Assembly: GCF_022829465.1 (NCBI RefSeq)
Contig: NZ_JAKSXZ010000140.1
Location: 180,183-244,182, forward strand
DNA from: Methylobacterium sp. J-067
GTDB taxonomy: Bacteria > Pseudomonadota > Alphaproteobacteria > Rhizobiales > Beijerinckiaceae
Direction: 5' to 3'
DNA length: 64,000 nucleotides
Position numbers and translations under genes: made by a program. This document shows, in pieces, positions 55,395-64,000 of the stretch (within the stretch, counting starts at the first letter, position 1; the number at the start of each line of letters is the position of its first letter). Below the pieces are notes generated by a model that was not told the origin of the DNA, did no database searches, and worked only from the letters and a program-made list of their open reading frames with translations.

Positions 55395-55718
55395 ATGCTA
55401 AACACCGATACCGACATTCTCTCAGCAGCCCAGACTTGGCGCCGCGAGGGGCGCGACGTCGCCCTCGCCACCGTCATCGAGACCTGGGGCTCGGCACCCC
55501 GGCCGGTGGGCAGCCACCTCATCATCGACGGCGACGGCAACTTCCTCGGCTCGGTCTCCGGCGGATGCGTCGAGGGCGAGGTGATGGTGGAGGCCGCCGA
55601 CGTGATCGAGAACGGCCAGCCCCGCGTGCTCGAATTCGGCGTGGCCGACGAGACGGCGTGGCGGGCCGGGCTGTCCTGCGGCGGGCGGATTCGCGTCTTC
55701 GTGGAACGGGTCGACTGA
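55395..55718 (+). CDS. XdhC/CoxI-family protein, N-terminal half
   Basis: 107 residues; XdhC_CoxI domain (VALATVIETWGSAPRPVGSHLIIDGDGNFLGSVSGGCVEGEVMVEA...GLSCGGRIRVFVERV), the molybdenum-cofactor chaperone type. Usually fused to a Rossmann XdhC_C domain; here the second half is a separate gene overlapping it by TGATG. Probably binds sulfurated Moco before insertion. Confidence 0.85.
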   Translation: MLNTDTDILSAAQTWRREGRDVALATVIETWGSAPRPVGSHLIIDGDGNFLGSVSGGCVEGEVMVEAADVIENGQPRVLEFGVADETAWRAGLSCGGRIRVFVERVD

Positions 55719-56415
55719 TGCGCGCGGATATCCTGGCCGCCCTGAATGAGGAGCGCGCGGCGCGGCGGGCGGCGATCCTTGTCACCCAGATTCCCGATGG
55801 GTCCCAGCGCCTCGTGCGCGAATCGGAGATCGAGGCCGATCCCCTGGCCGACACGCTCCGCAAGCACTTCGCCTCCGGCAAGAGCGGCCTCGTTGAGACC
55901 GGCGAGGGCCAAGCCTTCCTCACCGTGCAGGTGCCCCCGGTGCGGCTCGTGGTGATCGGCGCGGTGCATATCTCGCAGGCGATGGCGCCGATGGCCGCCG
56001 CCCTCGACCTCGCCCTGACGGTGATCGACCCGCGCACCGCTTTCGCCACCCCGGAGCGCTTCCCCGGCATCGACCTCGTGGCGGAATGGCCGGATACGGC
56101 TTTCGCCGGACCCGTGCCGCCCCTCGACCGCTACTGCGCGCTTGCCGCCCTCACCCACGATCCGAAGATCGACGACCCGGCCCTTGCGGCGGGTCTGCGG
56201 GCGGGGTGCTTCTATATCGGCGCCCTCGGCTCCCGGAAGACGCATGCCGCCCGTGTGGCGCGGCTCGGTCAGACGGGCTTCACGGAGGCCGAGATCGGCC
56301 GCATCCACGCGCCCATCGGCCTGCCCACCGGCGCGGTGAGCCCGGCCGAGATCGCCCTCTCCGTCCTGTCGGAGATCGTCGCGGAGTTGCGTCGCGCCCC
56401 CAGGCCGGAGGTCGC

Positions 56416-56419
<4 letters not shown>
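55718..56419 (+). CDS. XdhC C-terminal Rossmann-domain protein
   Basis: 233 residues. Rossmann segment VRLVVIGAVHISQAMAPMAAALDLALTVID, YIGALGSRKTHAARVARL, IHAPIGLPTGAVSPAEIALSVLSEIVAEL are the XdhC_C signatures. Together with the upstream small XdhC protein it forms a split XdhC. Start ATG 55718 overlaps the previous stop; the following gene overlaps by GTGA. Confidence 0.85.
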
Positions 56420-57433
<1,014 letters not shown>

Positions 57434-57441
<8 letters not shown>

Positions 57442-58063
57442 GATCGGCATCGTCCTCCTCGCCGCCGGGCGCGGCACCCGGTTCGGCGAGGCGCCGAAGC
57501 TCATCGCATTGCTCGACGGCGTTCCCCTCGTGCGCCGCGCGGCGGAGGCGGCGCTGGCCGCGCGGCCCCGGCCGGTCGTGGCGGTGCTTGGGGCGAACGA
57601 CGCGGCGGTGAGACAGGCACTCGCGGGCCTCGACCTCATCGTCGTTCGCAACGACGCCTATGCATATGGACTCTCCACCTCGGTGAAGGCCGGCATCGCC
57701 GCTCTGACGGATTGCGACGCCGCCATCGTGATGCTCGGTGACATGCCCCTGGTGGACGCGGCCCTGATCGACCGCCTCGCGGAGAGCTTCGAGCAGGCCG
57801 CGTCGAAACCTGCAGCCATCGTGCCCATCCATGACGGGCGGCGGGGCAATCCCGTGCTCCTCAACCTGCGCCTGCTCGGGGTCGAGATCGCCTCGCTCAG
57901 CGGCGACCGGGGGGCGGGGCCGCTCCTCGCCGGGCGTTCGGACGTGATCGAGATCGATGGCGATCCCTCGACCGCCCTCGACATCGATACGCGCGATGCC
58001 CTGGCGCAGGCCGAGGATCACTTCGCCCGCTTGGCCTCGCTGCGGCAGCGGTCGGAGCAATAG
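57434..58063 (+). CDS. mocA: Molybdenum cofactor cytidylyltransferase (MocA-like)
   Basis: 209-residue nucleotidyltransferase; LLAAGRGTRFGEAPKLIALLDG (residues 8-29), NDAYAYGLSTSVKAGI, and IVMLGDMPLVDAALI match MocA, which makes molybdopterin cytosine dinucleotide. PaoC-type enzymes use this dinucleotide, so this operon probably serves paoABC at 26-30 kb. Overlaps the previous gene by 8 bases. Confidence 0.88.
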
Positions 58064-58170
58064 CGGACCTCGTCCCAGACGCGCTCCCACTTCTTGCGCC
58101 ACGCGAACGGCTTGCCGCATTGCGCGCAGATCTTCGTCGGCAGATCGCCCTTGCGGCGCATCGGCGGCAT
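58018..58170 (-). CDS. DUF2256 protein
   Basis: 50 residues: KICAQCGKPFAWRKKWERVWDEVRYCSDRCR, the DUF2256 Cys4 zinc-ribbon-like pattern. Function unknown. Its 3' 46 bases overlap the 3' end of mocA on the other strand. ATG 58170 overlaps the opgC-like stop (ATGA). Confidence 0.85.
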   Translation of the reverse strand: MPPMRRKGDLPTKICAQCGKPFAWRKKWERVWDEVRYCSDRCRSEAKRAK

Positions 58171-59330
58171 CAGGCTGTCTTCGTCCTGGCGGCGCGTTGG
58201 CGCGCGCGTGCATCGAAATAGAGGCCGAGACCCAGCATCAGCGCGAGGCCGCTGGCGTTGACGAGGATCTGCAACCACCAGAGCGGTTCGAAGGTCCGGT
58301 AGAGGATGCGGCCGATCAGGGCGGCGAGGCAGCCTCCCGCGAAGATCTCCAGCGAGTGCTTCCCGCAGGCCTCCGCTGCGCGCAGGAACGGCTTCTCGGA
58401 GAGCGCGCGGATGGCGGGCATGCTGAACAGCAGGTAACCCAGCGCCACGATGTTGACGAGCCGCAGCGGCGCGACATGCCCCTTGTCCGGCTGGTCCATC
58501 GCCAGGAGGCGCAGGTCGGGCAGGCCCCACTCGCCCCATGAACCAGCCTGGAAGAACGAGAAGGCCAGGAAGCAGGCCGCCGCCACCGTCAGCACGGGGA
58601 TGCGGGGCAGGTAGCCCCCGCCGTTCCGCACCGCCACGGCGAGACAGGCGCCGATCACGAACAGGAACTGCCACGCGAACGGGTTGAAGTACCACCCGTC
58701 ATCGACCGCGGCGGCGTTCGGCAGGTTGAGCTGGTGATCGACATTGGCGGCGAGCCAGAGGGTCGCCGACAGCGCGAGCGCCCCCCACATCCCCCGCGTG
58801 ATCCCGAGATAGACGAGGGGGAACAGCGCCAGCAGGATGATGTAGAGCGGCAGGATGTCGAGGTAGTTCGGCAGGGCGTTGAGGGAGAGGCCGCGCAGCA
58901 TCCCCTGCCACAGCCCCATTTCGAGAAGCGGCTTCACGCCGAAGCGCGGCACCAGCCCGGTCATGTCCATCCAGGCGCGCACGATCAGCAGCGTCGCGAT
59001 GAGGAGCCCCGCCTGGAACAGGTAGATCCGCAGGCAGCGCTTCGCGATGCGCAGCAGCGTCGTCGGGATGCCAGACCGCCGGAACATGCCGCCATAGGCG
59101 ACCATGGACGAGTAGCCCGCCAGCAGCACGAAGATCTCGGCGGCATCCGAGAAGCCGAGATTGTGCAGGGTGAAGGCGGCCGGCGCGTTGCGCGGGATGT
59201 GGTCGATGAAGATCATCAGCAGGGCGAGGCCGCGCAGCACATCGACCCGCGGGTCGCGCTTGCGCGTGGTCTGCTGGGCGGCCGCGTCGGTCCACGCGCC
59301 GCCCGTCCTCTCCGGGGTTGGGGCGTCCAT
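58170..59330 (-). CDS. OpgC-type membrane protein
   Basis: 386-residue integral membrane protein of the OpgC family (succinyl modification of osmoregulated periplasmic glucans in others): about 10 transmembrane helices, start block DPRVDVLRGLALLMIFIDHIPRN, GFSDAAEIFVLLAGYSSMVAYG, then LPNYLDILPLYIILLALFPL. Acyltransferase-3-like topology. The substrate is not shown. In an operon with an alpha/beta hydrolase upstream (3-base gap) and DUF2256 downstream. Confidence 0.85.
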   Translation of the reverse strand: MDAPTPERTGGAWTDAAAQQTTRKRDPRVDVLRGLALLMIFIDHIPRNAPAAFTLHNLGFSDAAEIFVLLAGYSSMVAYGGMFRRSGIPTTLLRIAKRCLRIYLFQAGLLIATLLIVRAWMDMTGLVPRFGVKPLLEMGLWQGMLRGLSLNALPNYLDILPLYIILLALFPLVYLGITRGMWGALALSATLWLAANVDHQLNLPNAAAVDDGWYFNPFAWQFLFVIGACLAVAVRNGGGYLPRIPVLTVAAACFLAFSFFQAGSWGEWGLPDLRLLAMDQPDKGHVAPLRLVNIVALGYLLFSMPAIRALSEKPFLRAAEACGKHSLEIFAGGCLAALIGRILYRTFEPLWWLQILVNASGLALMLGLGLYFDARARQRAARTKTA

Positions 59331-59333
59331 CGT

Positions 59334-60257
59334 TCACCGCATCAGCGCAATGCTGGAAAGCCACAGCCTGCACAGACGAGGCCAGAGCGCGACCGGCGTG
59401 TCGGATTGGCCAATCCCAAAACCGTGACCGCCCACGGCGAAGCGGTGATACTCCACCGGCACCTGCGCCGCCTTGCAGGCGGCATCGAGGATGCGGCTGT
59501 GCTCGGGGCCGATCACCGGGTCGTCGTCGGTCTGGACGAGGAAGATCGGCGGGCATCCCGTCCGGACATAGGTCTGCACCGACCACTCCGTGCTGTCGGC
59601 CTGGCTCGGCGCCTCGCCCACCAGGGAGCGGCGGGTGGTGGTCCTGTCGTTCGGTGCCTCCACCGAGACGACCGGGTAGATGAGGCTCGCGAAATCCGGC
59701 CGGGCGGGGCCCTCGTCCGCTGCGTCGACCGGCGCGTAGGATCGGAAGGCCGAGCGCGAGGCGGCCATGCCGGCGAGATGGCCGCCGGCCGAGAAGCCCA
59801 TGATGCCGAGCCGGGCCGGATCGATCCGGAAGCGGTCGGCCTGGGCGCGGATCAACCGGACCCCGCGCTGCGCGTCCTGGAGGGCCACGACGGGACCGTC
59901 GTTCCAGCCCTCGCGCGGCAGGCGGTAGGTGAGGACGAAGGCGGTGATGCCCTGCGCGGCGAGCCAGTAGGCGGCCGGGTACGCCTCTTTCACGAGGCCG
60001 ATCCGGGCATAGCCGCCACCGCCCGCGACGAGCACGGCGACGCCGGTCGGCTTGTCCGGCAGGAAGGCTTCTAGAATCGGCGTGGTGATGTTGCTGACGG
60101 CGCCGCTGTCGTCCCGGCGCAGCGGCCCCGTCGGCCCTCCCCCGCCCGGCGGGGTCGAGGGCCAAAGGGCGATCCGCTCCGGCGCGCCGACCGCCCGCGC
60201 GGGCGCGACGGAGAGGGCGGCGGCGAGGCCGAGGAAGAGCGAGCGGCGATCCGGCAT
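59334..60257 (-). CDS. Exported alpha/beta hydrolase
   Basis: 307 residues with an Arg-rich leader (MPDRRSLFLGLAAALSVAPARA), so probably exported. Catalytic Ser in GIMGFSAGGHLAG, Asp in QTDDDPVIG, His in AVGGHGFGIG. BD-FAE/acetyl-esterase-like fold with a YRLP oxyanion block; likely removes acyl groups from sugars or lipids. Adjoins opgC-like gene, so a role in envelope glycan modification is inferred. Confidence 0.82.
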   Translation of the reverse strand: MPDRRSLFLGLAAALSVAPARAVGAPERIALWPSTPPGGGGPTGPLRRDDSGAVSNITTPILEAFLPDKPTGVAVLVAGGGGYARIGLVKEAYPAAYWLAAQGITAFVLTYRLPREGWNDGPVVALQDAQRGVRLIRAQADRFRIDPARLGIMGFSAGGHLAGMAASRSAFRSYAPVDAADEGPARPDFASLIYPVVSVEAPNDRTTTRRSLVGEAPSQADSTEWSVQTYVRTGCPPIFLVQTDDDPVIGPEHSRILDAACKAAQVPVEYHRFAVGGHGFGIGQSDTPVALWPRLCRLWLSSIALMR

Positions 60258-60339
60258 GCGGCGTTCCCGCGGCCGCCGTATCCCGTCGCCGCCGCTGCCA
60301 AGCAAGACGGACGGGCGGGTTAGGTTCCCCGCCAAGTGA

Positions 60340-60364
60340 TCCCGGCGACGAGACGCCGCCGGGA
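60340..60364 (-). terminator. Hairpin downstream of ettA
   Basis: 8-base arms TCCCGGCG/CGCCGGGA with a 9-base loop, just past the ettA stop (60374); no T-run. Confidence 0.5.
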
Positions 60365-60373
60365 CTTAATGTC

Positions 60374-62026
60374 TTACCGGGAGAACTTCTTGTACTTGAT
60401 CTTCTTCGGCATGAGCGAGTCCGCGCCGAGACGGCGCATCTTGTCCTGCTCGTAATCGGAGAAGTTGCCCTCGAACCACTCGACGTGGCTCTCGCCCTCA
60501 AAGGCGAGGATGTGGGTCGCGATGCGGTTCAGGAACCAGCGATCGTGGCTGATGATCACCGCGCAGCCCGCGTAATCCTCCAGACCCTCTTCGAGGGCGC
60601 GGAGGGTTTCCATGTCGAGGTCGTTGGTCGGCTCGTCGAGAAGCAGCACGTTGCCGCCCTTGCGCAGGGTCGCCGCGAGGTGGACGCGGTTGCGCTCACC
60701 GCCCGAGAGCGTGCCAACCTTCTTCTGCTGGTCGGGGCCCTTGAAGGCGAAGGCCGCGCAATAGGCTCGCGAATTGATCTCGCGCTTGTTGAAATACAGG
60801 ATGTCGTTGCCGCCCGAGATCTCCTGCCAGACGGTGGCGTTGGGATCGAGAGCGTCGCGGCTCTGATCGACGTAGCCGAGATGCACGCTCTCGCCGATCT
60901 TGATCTCGCCGTCGTCGGGCTTCTCGTTTCCGGTGATCATCTTGAACAGGGTGGTCTTGCCGGCGCCGTTCGGGCCGATCACCCCCACGATGCCGCCCGG
61001 CGGCAGCTTGAAGGACAGGTCCTCGATCAGCAGGCGCTCGCCATAGGCCTTCGAGAGCTTGTTGAACTCGATGACGTTCTGGCCCAGCCGCTCGGTGATC
61101 GGGATGACGATCTGCGCCGTGGCGTCCACCTTCTGCTGCTGCTTCGCCACGAGTTCCTCGTAGCGGGTGATGCGGGCCTTCGACTTGGTCTGGCGGGCCT
61201 TCGGCGAGGCCGAGATCCATTCCTGCTCGCGGGCGATGGAGCGCTGGCGGGCCATGTCCTCGCGGCCCTCCTGCTCCAGGCGCTTCTGCTTCTGCACCAG
61301 CCAGGAGGAGTAGTTGCCCTCGTAGGGGATGCCCTTGCCGCGATCCAGTTCGAGGATCCAGCTCGTCACGTTGTCGAGGAAGTAGCGATCGTGGGTCACG
61401 ATCAGGATCGCGCCCGGATACTGGCGCAGGTGGCCTTCCAGCCAGTTCACCGTCTCGGCGTCGAGGTGGTTGGTCGGCTCGTCGAGGAGCAGAAGCTCCG
61501 GCTCCCACAGCAGCAGGCGGCACAGGGCGATGCGGCGGCGCTCACCGCCCGACAGGGTGGCTACGGGCTGCTCGTCGCTCGGGCAGCCGAGGGCCTCCAT
61601 CGCCTGATCGATCTTCGAATCCAGCTCCCACAGGCCCAGCGTCTCGATCCGGTCCTGAAGCTCGGTCATCTCGTCGGCGGTTTCCTCCGAGTAGTTCATC
61701 GCGAGCTCGTTGTAGCGGTCGAGCATCGCCTGCTTCTCGGCCACGCCCTCCATCACGTTCTCGCGGACGGACTTGTTCGGATCGAGATGCGGCTCCTGCG
61801 GCAGGTAGCCGACGCGGGCGCCCTGCGCGACCCAGCCGTCGCCGGAGAAGTCGGTGTCGATCCCGGCCATGATCTTGAGCAGGGTCGACTTGCCGGCGCC
61901 GTTGACGCCCAGCACGCCGATCTTGGCATCGGGGTAGAACGACAGGTTGACGTTATCGAGGATCTTCTTACCGCCGGTATAGGCCTTGGTCAGACCCTTC
62001 ATGTGATAGATGAATTCGCGGGCCAT
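60374..62026 (-). CDS. ettA: Energy-dependent translational throttle protein EttA
   Basis: ABC-F ATPase that binds the ribosomal E site and gates translation with the ATP/ADP ratio. Two ABC cassettes (Walker A GVNGAGKSTLL and GPNGAGKTTLF; signatures LSGGERRRIAL and LSGGERNRVHLA) separated by the arm/linker PtIM segment. 550 residues. AAGGA precedes ATG 62026. Confidence 0.96.
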   Translation of the reverse strand: MAREFIYHMKGLTKAYTGGKKILDNVNLSFYPDAKIGVLGVNGAGKSTLLKIMAGIDTDFSGDGWVAQGARVGYLPQEPHLDPNKSVRENVMEGVAEKQAMLDRYNELAMNYSEETADEMTELQDRIETLGLWELDSKIDQAMEALGCPSDEQPVATLSGGERRRIALCRLLLWEPELLLLDEPTNHLDAETVNWLEGHLRQYPGAILIVTHDRYFLDNVTSWILELDRGKGIPYEGNYSSWLVQKQKRLEQEGREDMARQRSIAREQEWISASPKARQTKSKARITRYEELVAKQQQKVDATAQIVIPITERLGQNVIEFNKLSKAYGERLLIEDLSFKLPPGGIVGVIGPNGAGKTTLFKMITGNEKPDDGEIKIGESVHLGYVDQSRDALDPNATVWQEISGGNDILYFNKREINSRAYCAAFAFKGPDQQKKVGTLSGGERNRVHLAATLRKGGNVLLLDEPTNDLDMETLRALEEGLEDYAGCAVIISHDRWFLNRIATHILAFEGESHVEWFEGNFSDYEQDKMRRLGADSLMPKKIKYKKFSR

Positions 62027-62180
62027 CGCGGGTCGTCCTTGTTCGGGATTGGGTCCGAGTCGCGGCGGACGGCGGCGGGCATCTCGGCCGGCCCTGTCGC
62101 GCGAGTCAGGATGTGTCGTATGATCCGTCCCGAGTATCAGGACGGCCGGAGAGCGGCAAGGATCGCCCCACCCTCCCCGC

Positions 62181-62453
62181 TCAGGCGAAGGGGTTCTTCA
62201 CCTCGCGCAGTGGCGCCTCCGGCGCCTCGGCCACCTGCGTCGGCAGTTCCCGTCCCTCCAGCGCCTTCACGATGGCCTCGACCGTGTCGCGCAGCCGCCG
62301 CGCCGCATCGAGCCCGGCCCTGTCGCAGGTGATGTCGAGGGAGCCGTGCAGGGCGATCCGCTCGGTGCCGTTCTCGATGGACAGGCCGCCGAGGCTGCGC
62401 ACGGTGGCCTCATCCGCGAAGGGCTCGAAACGGTCGGGCGTCGTCTTCGTCAT
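62181..62453 (-). CDS. Hypothetical protein, 90 aa
   Basis: Short protein (TKTTPDRFEPFADEATVRSL...GSLDITCDRAGLDAARRLRDTVEAIVKALE) with a beta-like N-half and helical C-half. No recognised family. GAGG ahead of ATG 62453. Same strand as and upstream of ettA (155-base gap); downstream of the nuclease gene by 7 bases. Confidence 0.6.
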   Translation of the reverse strand: MTKTTPDRFEPFADEATVRSLGGLSIENGTERIALHGSLDITCDRAGLDAARRLRDTVEAIVKALEGRELPTQVAEAPEAPLREVKNPFA

Positions 62454-62460
62454 CGTCGCC

Positions 62461-63345
62461 TCAGAAGATCTCACGCAGCAATTGGCGGACGGCCTTTCTC
62501 AGCGCCCGCATCGTCTCGCGCCAGAGCCAATCGCGCCAGCCCTGGTACTGCGACCCGTCCGGGCGCCGCGCCTCGCCGTGCCCGCCGGATTGCGGATTTG
62601 GAAGCGTCATCGCGCTCGCCTTGGCGGCGGGCGACAGGGCGGGGAAGACATCGACGCCCGTCACCGTGCGAAGCTCGTCGAGGGACAGGCTCTTCCATTC
62701 GCGCCCGGCCGCGTTCGGCACGAGATAGGCCCCGGCCTGCCCGGTCGCCGGGTCGTACAGCGCCTTGTACAGTTGCGTCGGCACGAGGACGCCCGCGCCG
62801 ATCTCGCGCAGGGACTCGCCCTCGAAGACCACCCCAGTCACGACGTAGACCGAGCCGTGCCGCGTCGCGAAACGCCGGGTGCTCTCCTCGATGTCGCTCC
62901 AGATGCCCCGGTTCATCGCCCTGTCCTGCGGGACGATGTTCGCGAGGCTGAATGATTCCGCCTGCGCGGAGAGGGTCGGCATGTCGGCGGCGGGGGCGAG
63001 ATGGCCCCGGTCGAAGCCGCTGCGGACGTAATCCTCCAGCCGCGCGCGGGCCTCCGGCGGCAGGCGCGTCTCCTCGTGGAACGTGTCGTCCCGGGCGACC
63101 GTCCGCGCGGCGGCGATGCTCTCGCGGGTGAGATGTTCGGCCGAATAGAGCGGGGTCCGGGTCACGCCGGAATGCAGCACGGCGAAGGCTTCGAAGCACA
63201 GGGCCGTCGTCCGGTCCGTGAGCTTGGCATTGACCAGAACCGGCCCCTGCCCGCCTGCGAACAGAGCGGGGCAGGTCTGCGCCTTGGCCGTAGTCGCGGC
63301 CGTCGCGGCGAGCAGGACGAGGGTGGCGAAACGCAGGCCGCTCAC
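62461..63345 (-). CDS. Exported DNA/RNA non-specific endonuclease
   Basis: 294 residues: signal peptide (GLRFATLVLLAATAATTAKA), then NUC/endonuclease-G-type bba-metal domain with DRGHLAPAAD (the catalytic His) and NIVPQDRAMNRGIW (metal Asn). Secreted or periplasmic; degrades DNA and RNA. GTG 63345 overlaps the stop of the preceding small gene (GTGA), so I favour it over GTG 63351. Confidence 0.85.
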   Translation of the reverse strand: MSGLRFATLVLLAATAATTAKAQTCPALFAGGQGPVLVNAKLTDRTTALCFEAFAVLHSGVTRTPLYSAEHLTRESIAAARTVARDDTFHEETRLPPEARARLEDYVRSGFDRGHLAPAADMPTLSAQAESFSLANIVPQDRAMNRGIWSDIEESTRRFATRHGSVYVVTGVVFEGESLREIGAGVLVPTQLYKALYDPATGQAGAYLVPNAAGREWKSLSLDELRTVTGVDVFPALSPAAKASAMTLPNPQSGGHGEARRPDGSQYQGWRDWLWRETMRALRKAVRQLLREIF

Positions 63346-63596
63346 CAGCACGCCCGGACGTGCCGCGTGCCCTCCGGGGTCGGCCGATCACGCCGCGCGC
63401 AGGGTCGGCCGAGGCTGTCGACGAAGGGGCGCACATCTCGGTCCGGCCCTCCTGGCACTGTGCGGACGGGGCAAATGCCGAGGAGGTTGCAGGCGAAGTC
63501 CAGGTTGCCGTCCGGCACACGCGGATCGGCCAAAGCTTGGCTGCAGTATGGGATGGTGGAGATCAGCAGGATCTTGCAGAGACGAGCAGGTCTCAA
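63342..63596 (-). CDS. Small secreted Cys-containing protein, 84 aa
   Basis: A signal peptide (ARLCKILLISTIPYCSQALA) then DPRVPDGNLDFACNLLGICPVRTV..., several Cys, Arg-rich C-terminus. TTG start at 63596 with GAGG 8 bases ahead. Its stop overlaps the nuclease start, so the two are translated together. No family recognised; a nuclease partner or inhibitor is speculative. Confidence 0.5.
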   Translation of the reverse strand: MRPARLCKILLISTIPYCSQALADPRVPDGNLDFACNLLGICPVRTVPGGPDRDVRPFVDSLGRPCARRDRPTPEGTRHVRACW

Positions 63597-63781
63597 CGGA
63601 TTACCTCATGTGGCGGTAAGGGCACTGGACTGGAAAAAAGCATCATCCCGACATTGATCGGAGCGCCGATCGTTCGTAACTGGAAATATCGTGATAGCGG
63701 CGGCATCCCGGATTTCATACGGTCGCGCCCCGCTCAAGGCCCGTGCGGTGTCCGGTCCGGATCGGCGCGGCGGGCGGCACA

Positions 63782-64000
63782 GTGAACAAGCGAGTGCGAG
63801 CATTGGCGATCACCCCTGAGCAATCAGCGTTGCTGGATCGTGTGAACGAGCCGTCGGACCTGCGGACGGTGCCGGAAGGCGAGCTGCAGGCCGTGGCCGA
63901 TGCCGTGCGCGCCGAGATGATCGACGCCGTGTCCATCACCGGCGGCCATCTCGGCTCGGGGCTGGGCGTCGTCGAACTCACCGTCGCCCTGCACCATGTG
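63782..64000 (+). CDS. dxs: 1-deoxy-D-xylulose-5-phosphate synthase (5' part only)
   Basis: First enzyme of the MEP pathway. The visible 73 codons end at the window edge, in frame: LLDRVNEPSDLRTVPEGELQAVADAVRAEMIDAV and GGHLGSGLGVVELTVALHHV are the DXS N-terminal block. GTG 63782 is the first in-frame start; GTG 63794 or TTG 63803 also possible. Truncated by the window, not by mutation. ispE is at 14.2 kb. Confidence 0.9.
   Translation, partial: MNKRVRALAITPEQSALLDRVNEPSDLRTVPEGELQAVADAVRAEMIDAVSITGGHLGSGLGVVELTVALHHV

Overview
This is a high-GC, gene-dense chromosomal window that looks like a Methylobacteriaceae (Methylobacterium/Methylorubrum-like) alphaproteobacterium. Supporting signs are a PqqA precursor ending in the EVTSYESAEIDTFN tail typical of methylotrophs, NadQ-type palindromes before nadABC, a 6S RNA gene before 5-formyltetrahydrofolate cyclo-ligase, a Complex I NDUFS4-like subunit, a BTLCP transglutaminase-like protein, DUF6894-like and DUF2147 proteins, and frequent GTG/TTG starts with ATGA/GTGA overlaps. 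No insertion sequence, phage gene or CRISPR array was seen.

Layout. 0-10 kb: Tat-type malate:quinone oxidoreductase, trehalose phosphatase, small hypotheticals, GH25 lysozyme lipoprotein, Crp/Fnr regulator, VOC protein, DnaJ-like chaperone with fabI, a DUF2147 protein and a Cys-rich mini-protein under an Irr-box-like palindrome. 10-22 kb: YmdB-type phosphoesterase, 5-FCL with 6S RNA, a PLP enzyme, moeA, ispE, a BTLCP protein, a DHH phosphoesterase, lptC-lptA-lptB and htpG. 21.6-25 kb: nadA-nadB-nadC behind two identical-type palindromes. 25-31.6 kb: aldo/keto reductase, a periplasmic PaoABC-type molybdenum aldehyde oxidoreductase and an acyl-CoA ligase, which together suggest aldehyde to acid to acyl-CoA. 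31.6-35.7 kb: mgtE, then two tandem pqqA genes alone in an intergenic island, a NupC-type transporter and a TetR regulator. 35.7-39 kb: an SDR / esterase / Baeyer-Villiger-type monooxygenase operon facing the TetR gene across a perfect palindrome.

39-48 kb: GGDEF-EAL protein, nucleoside deaminase, NDUFS4-like subunit, tRNA-Pro(UGG), an exported repeat protein, queA-tgt (the Tgt lacks most of its zinc ligands), an SGNH-like membrane protein, and MarR divergent from a CLC protein. 48-58 kb: clpB, a MOSC protein, an aminotransferase, small proteins, an EnvZ-like kinase, and a molybdenum-cofactor maturation operon (two XdhC halves, an MPT-binding protein, MocA) that could serve the PaoABC enzyme. 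58-64 kb: DUF2256, OpgC, an alpha/beta hydrolase, ettA, a secreted small protein coupled to a NUC-type nuclease, and the start of dxs.

The most notable items are the orphan tandem pqqA pair with structured leaders, the coordinated loss of three of four zinc ligands in Tgt, the 6S RNA whose 3' arm contains the only canonical 5-FCL start, the Irr-box-like site before an unknown Cys-rich protein, and the secreted-protein/nuclease pair. Readings are by eye; family assignments come from recalled motifs, not searches.
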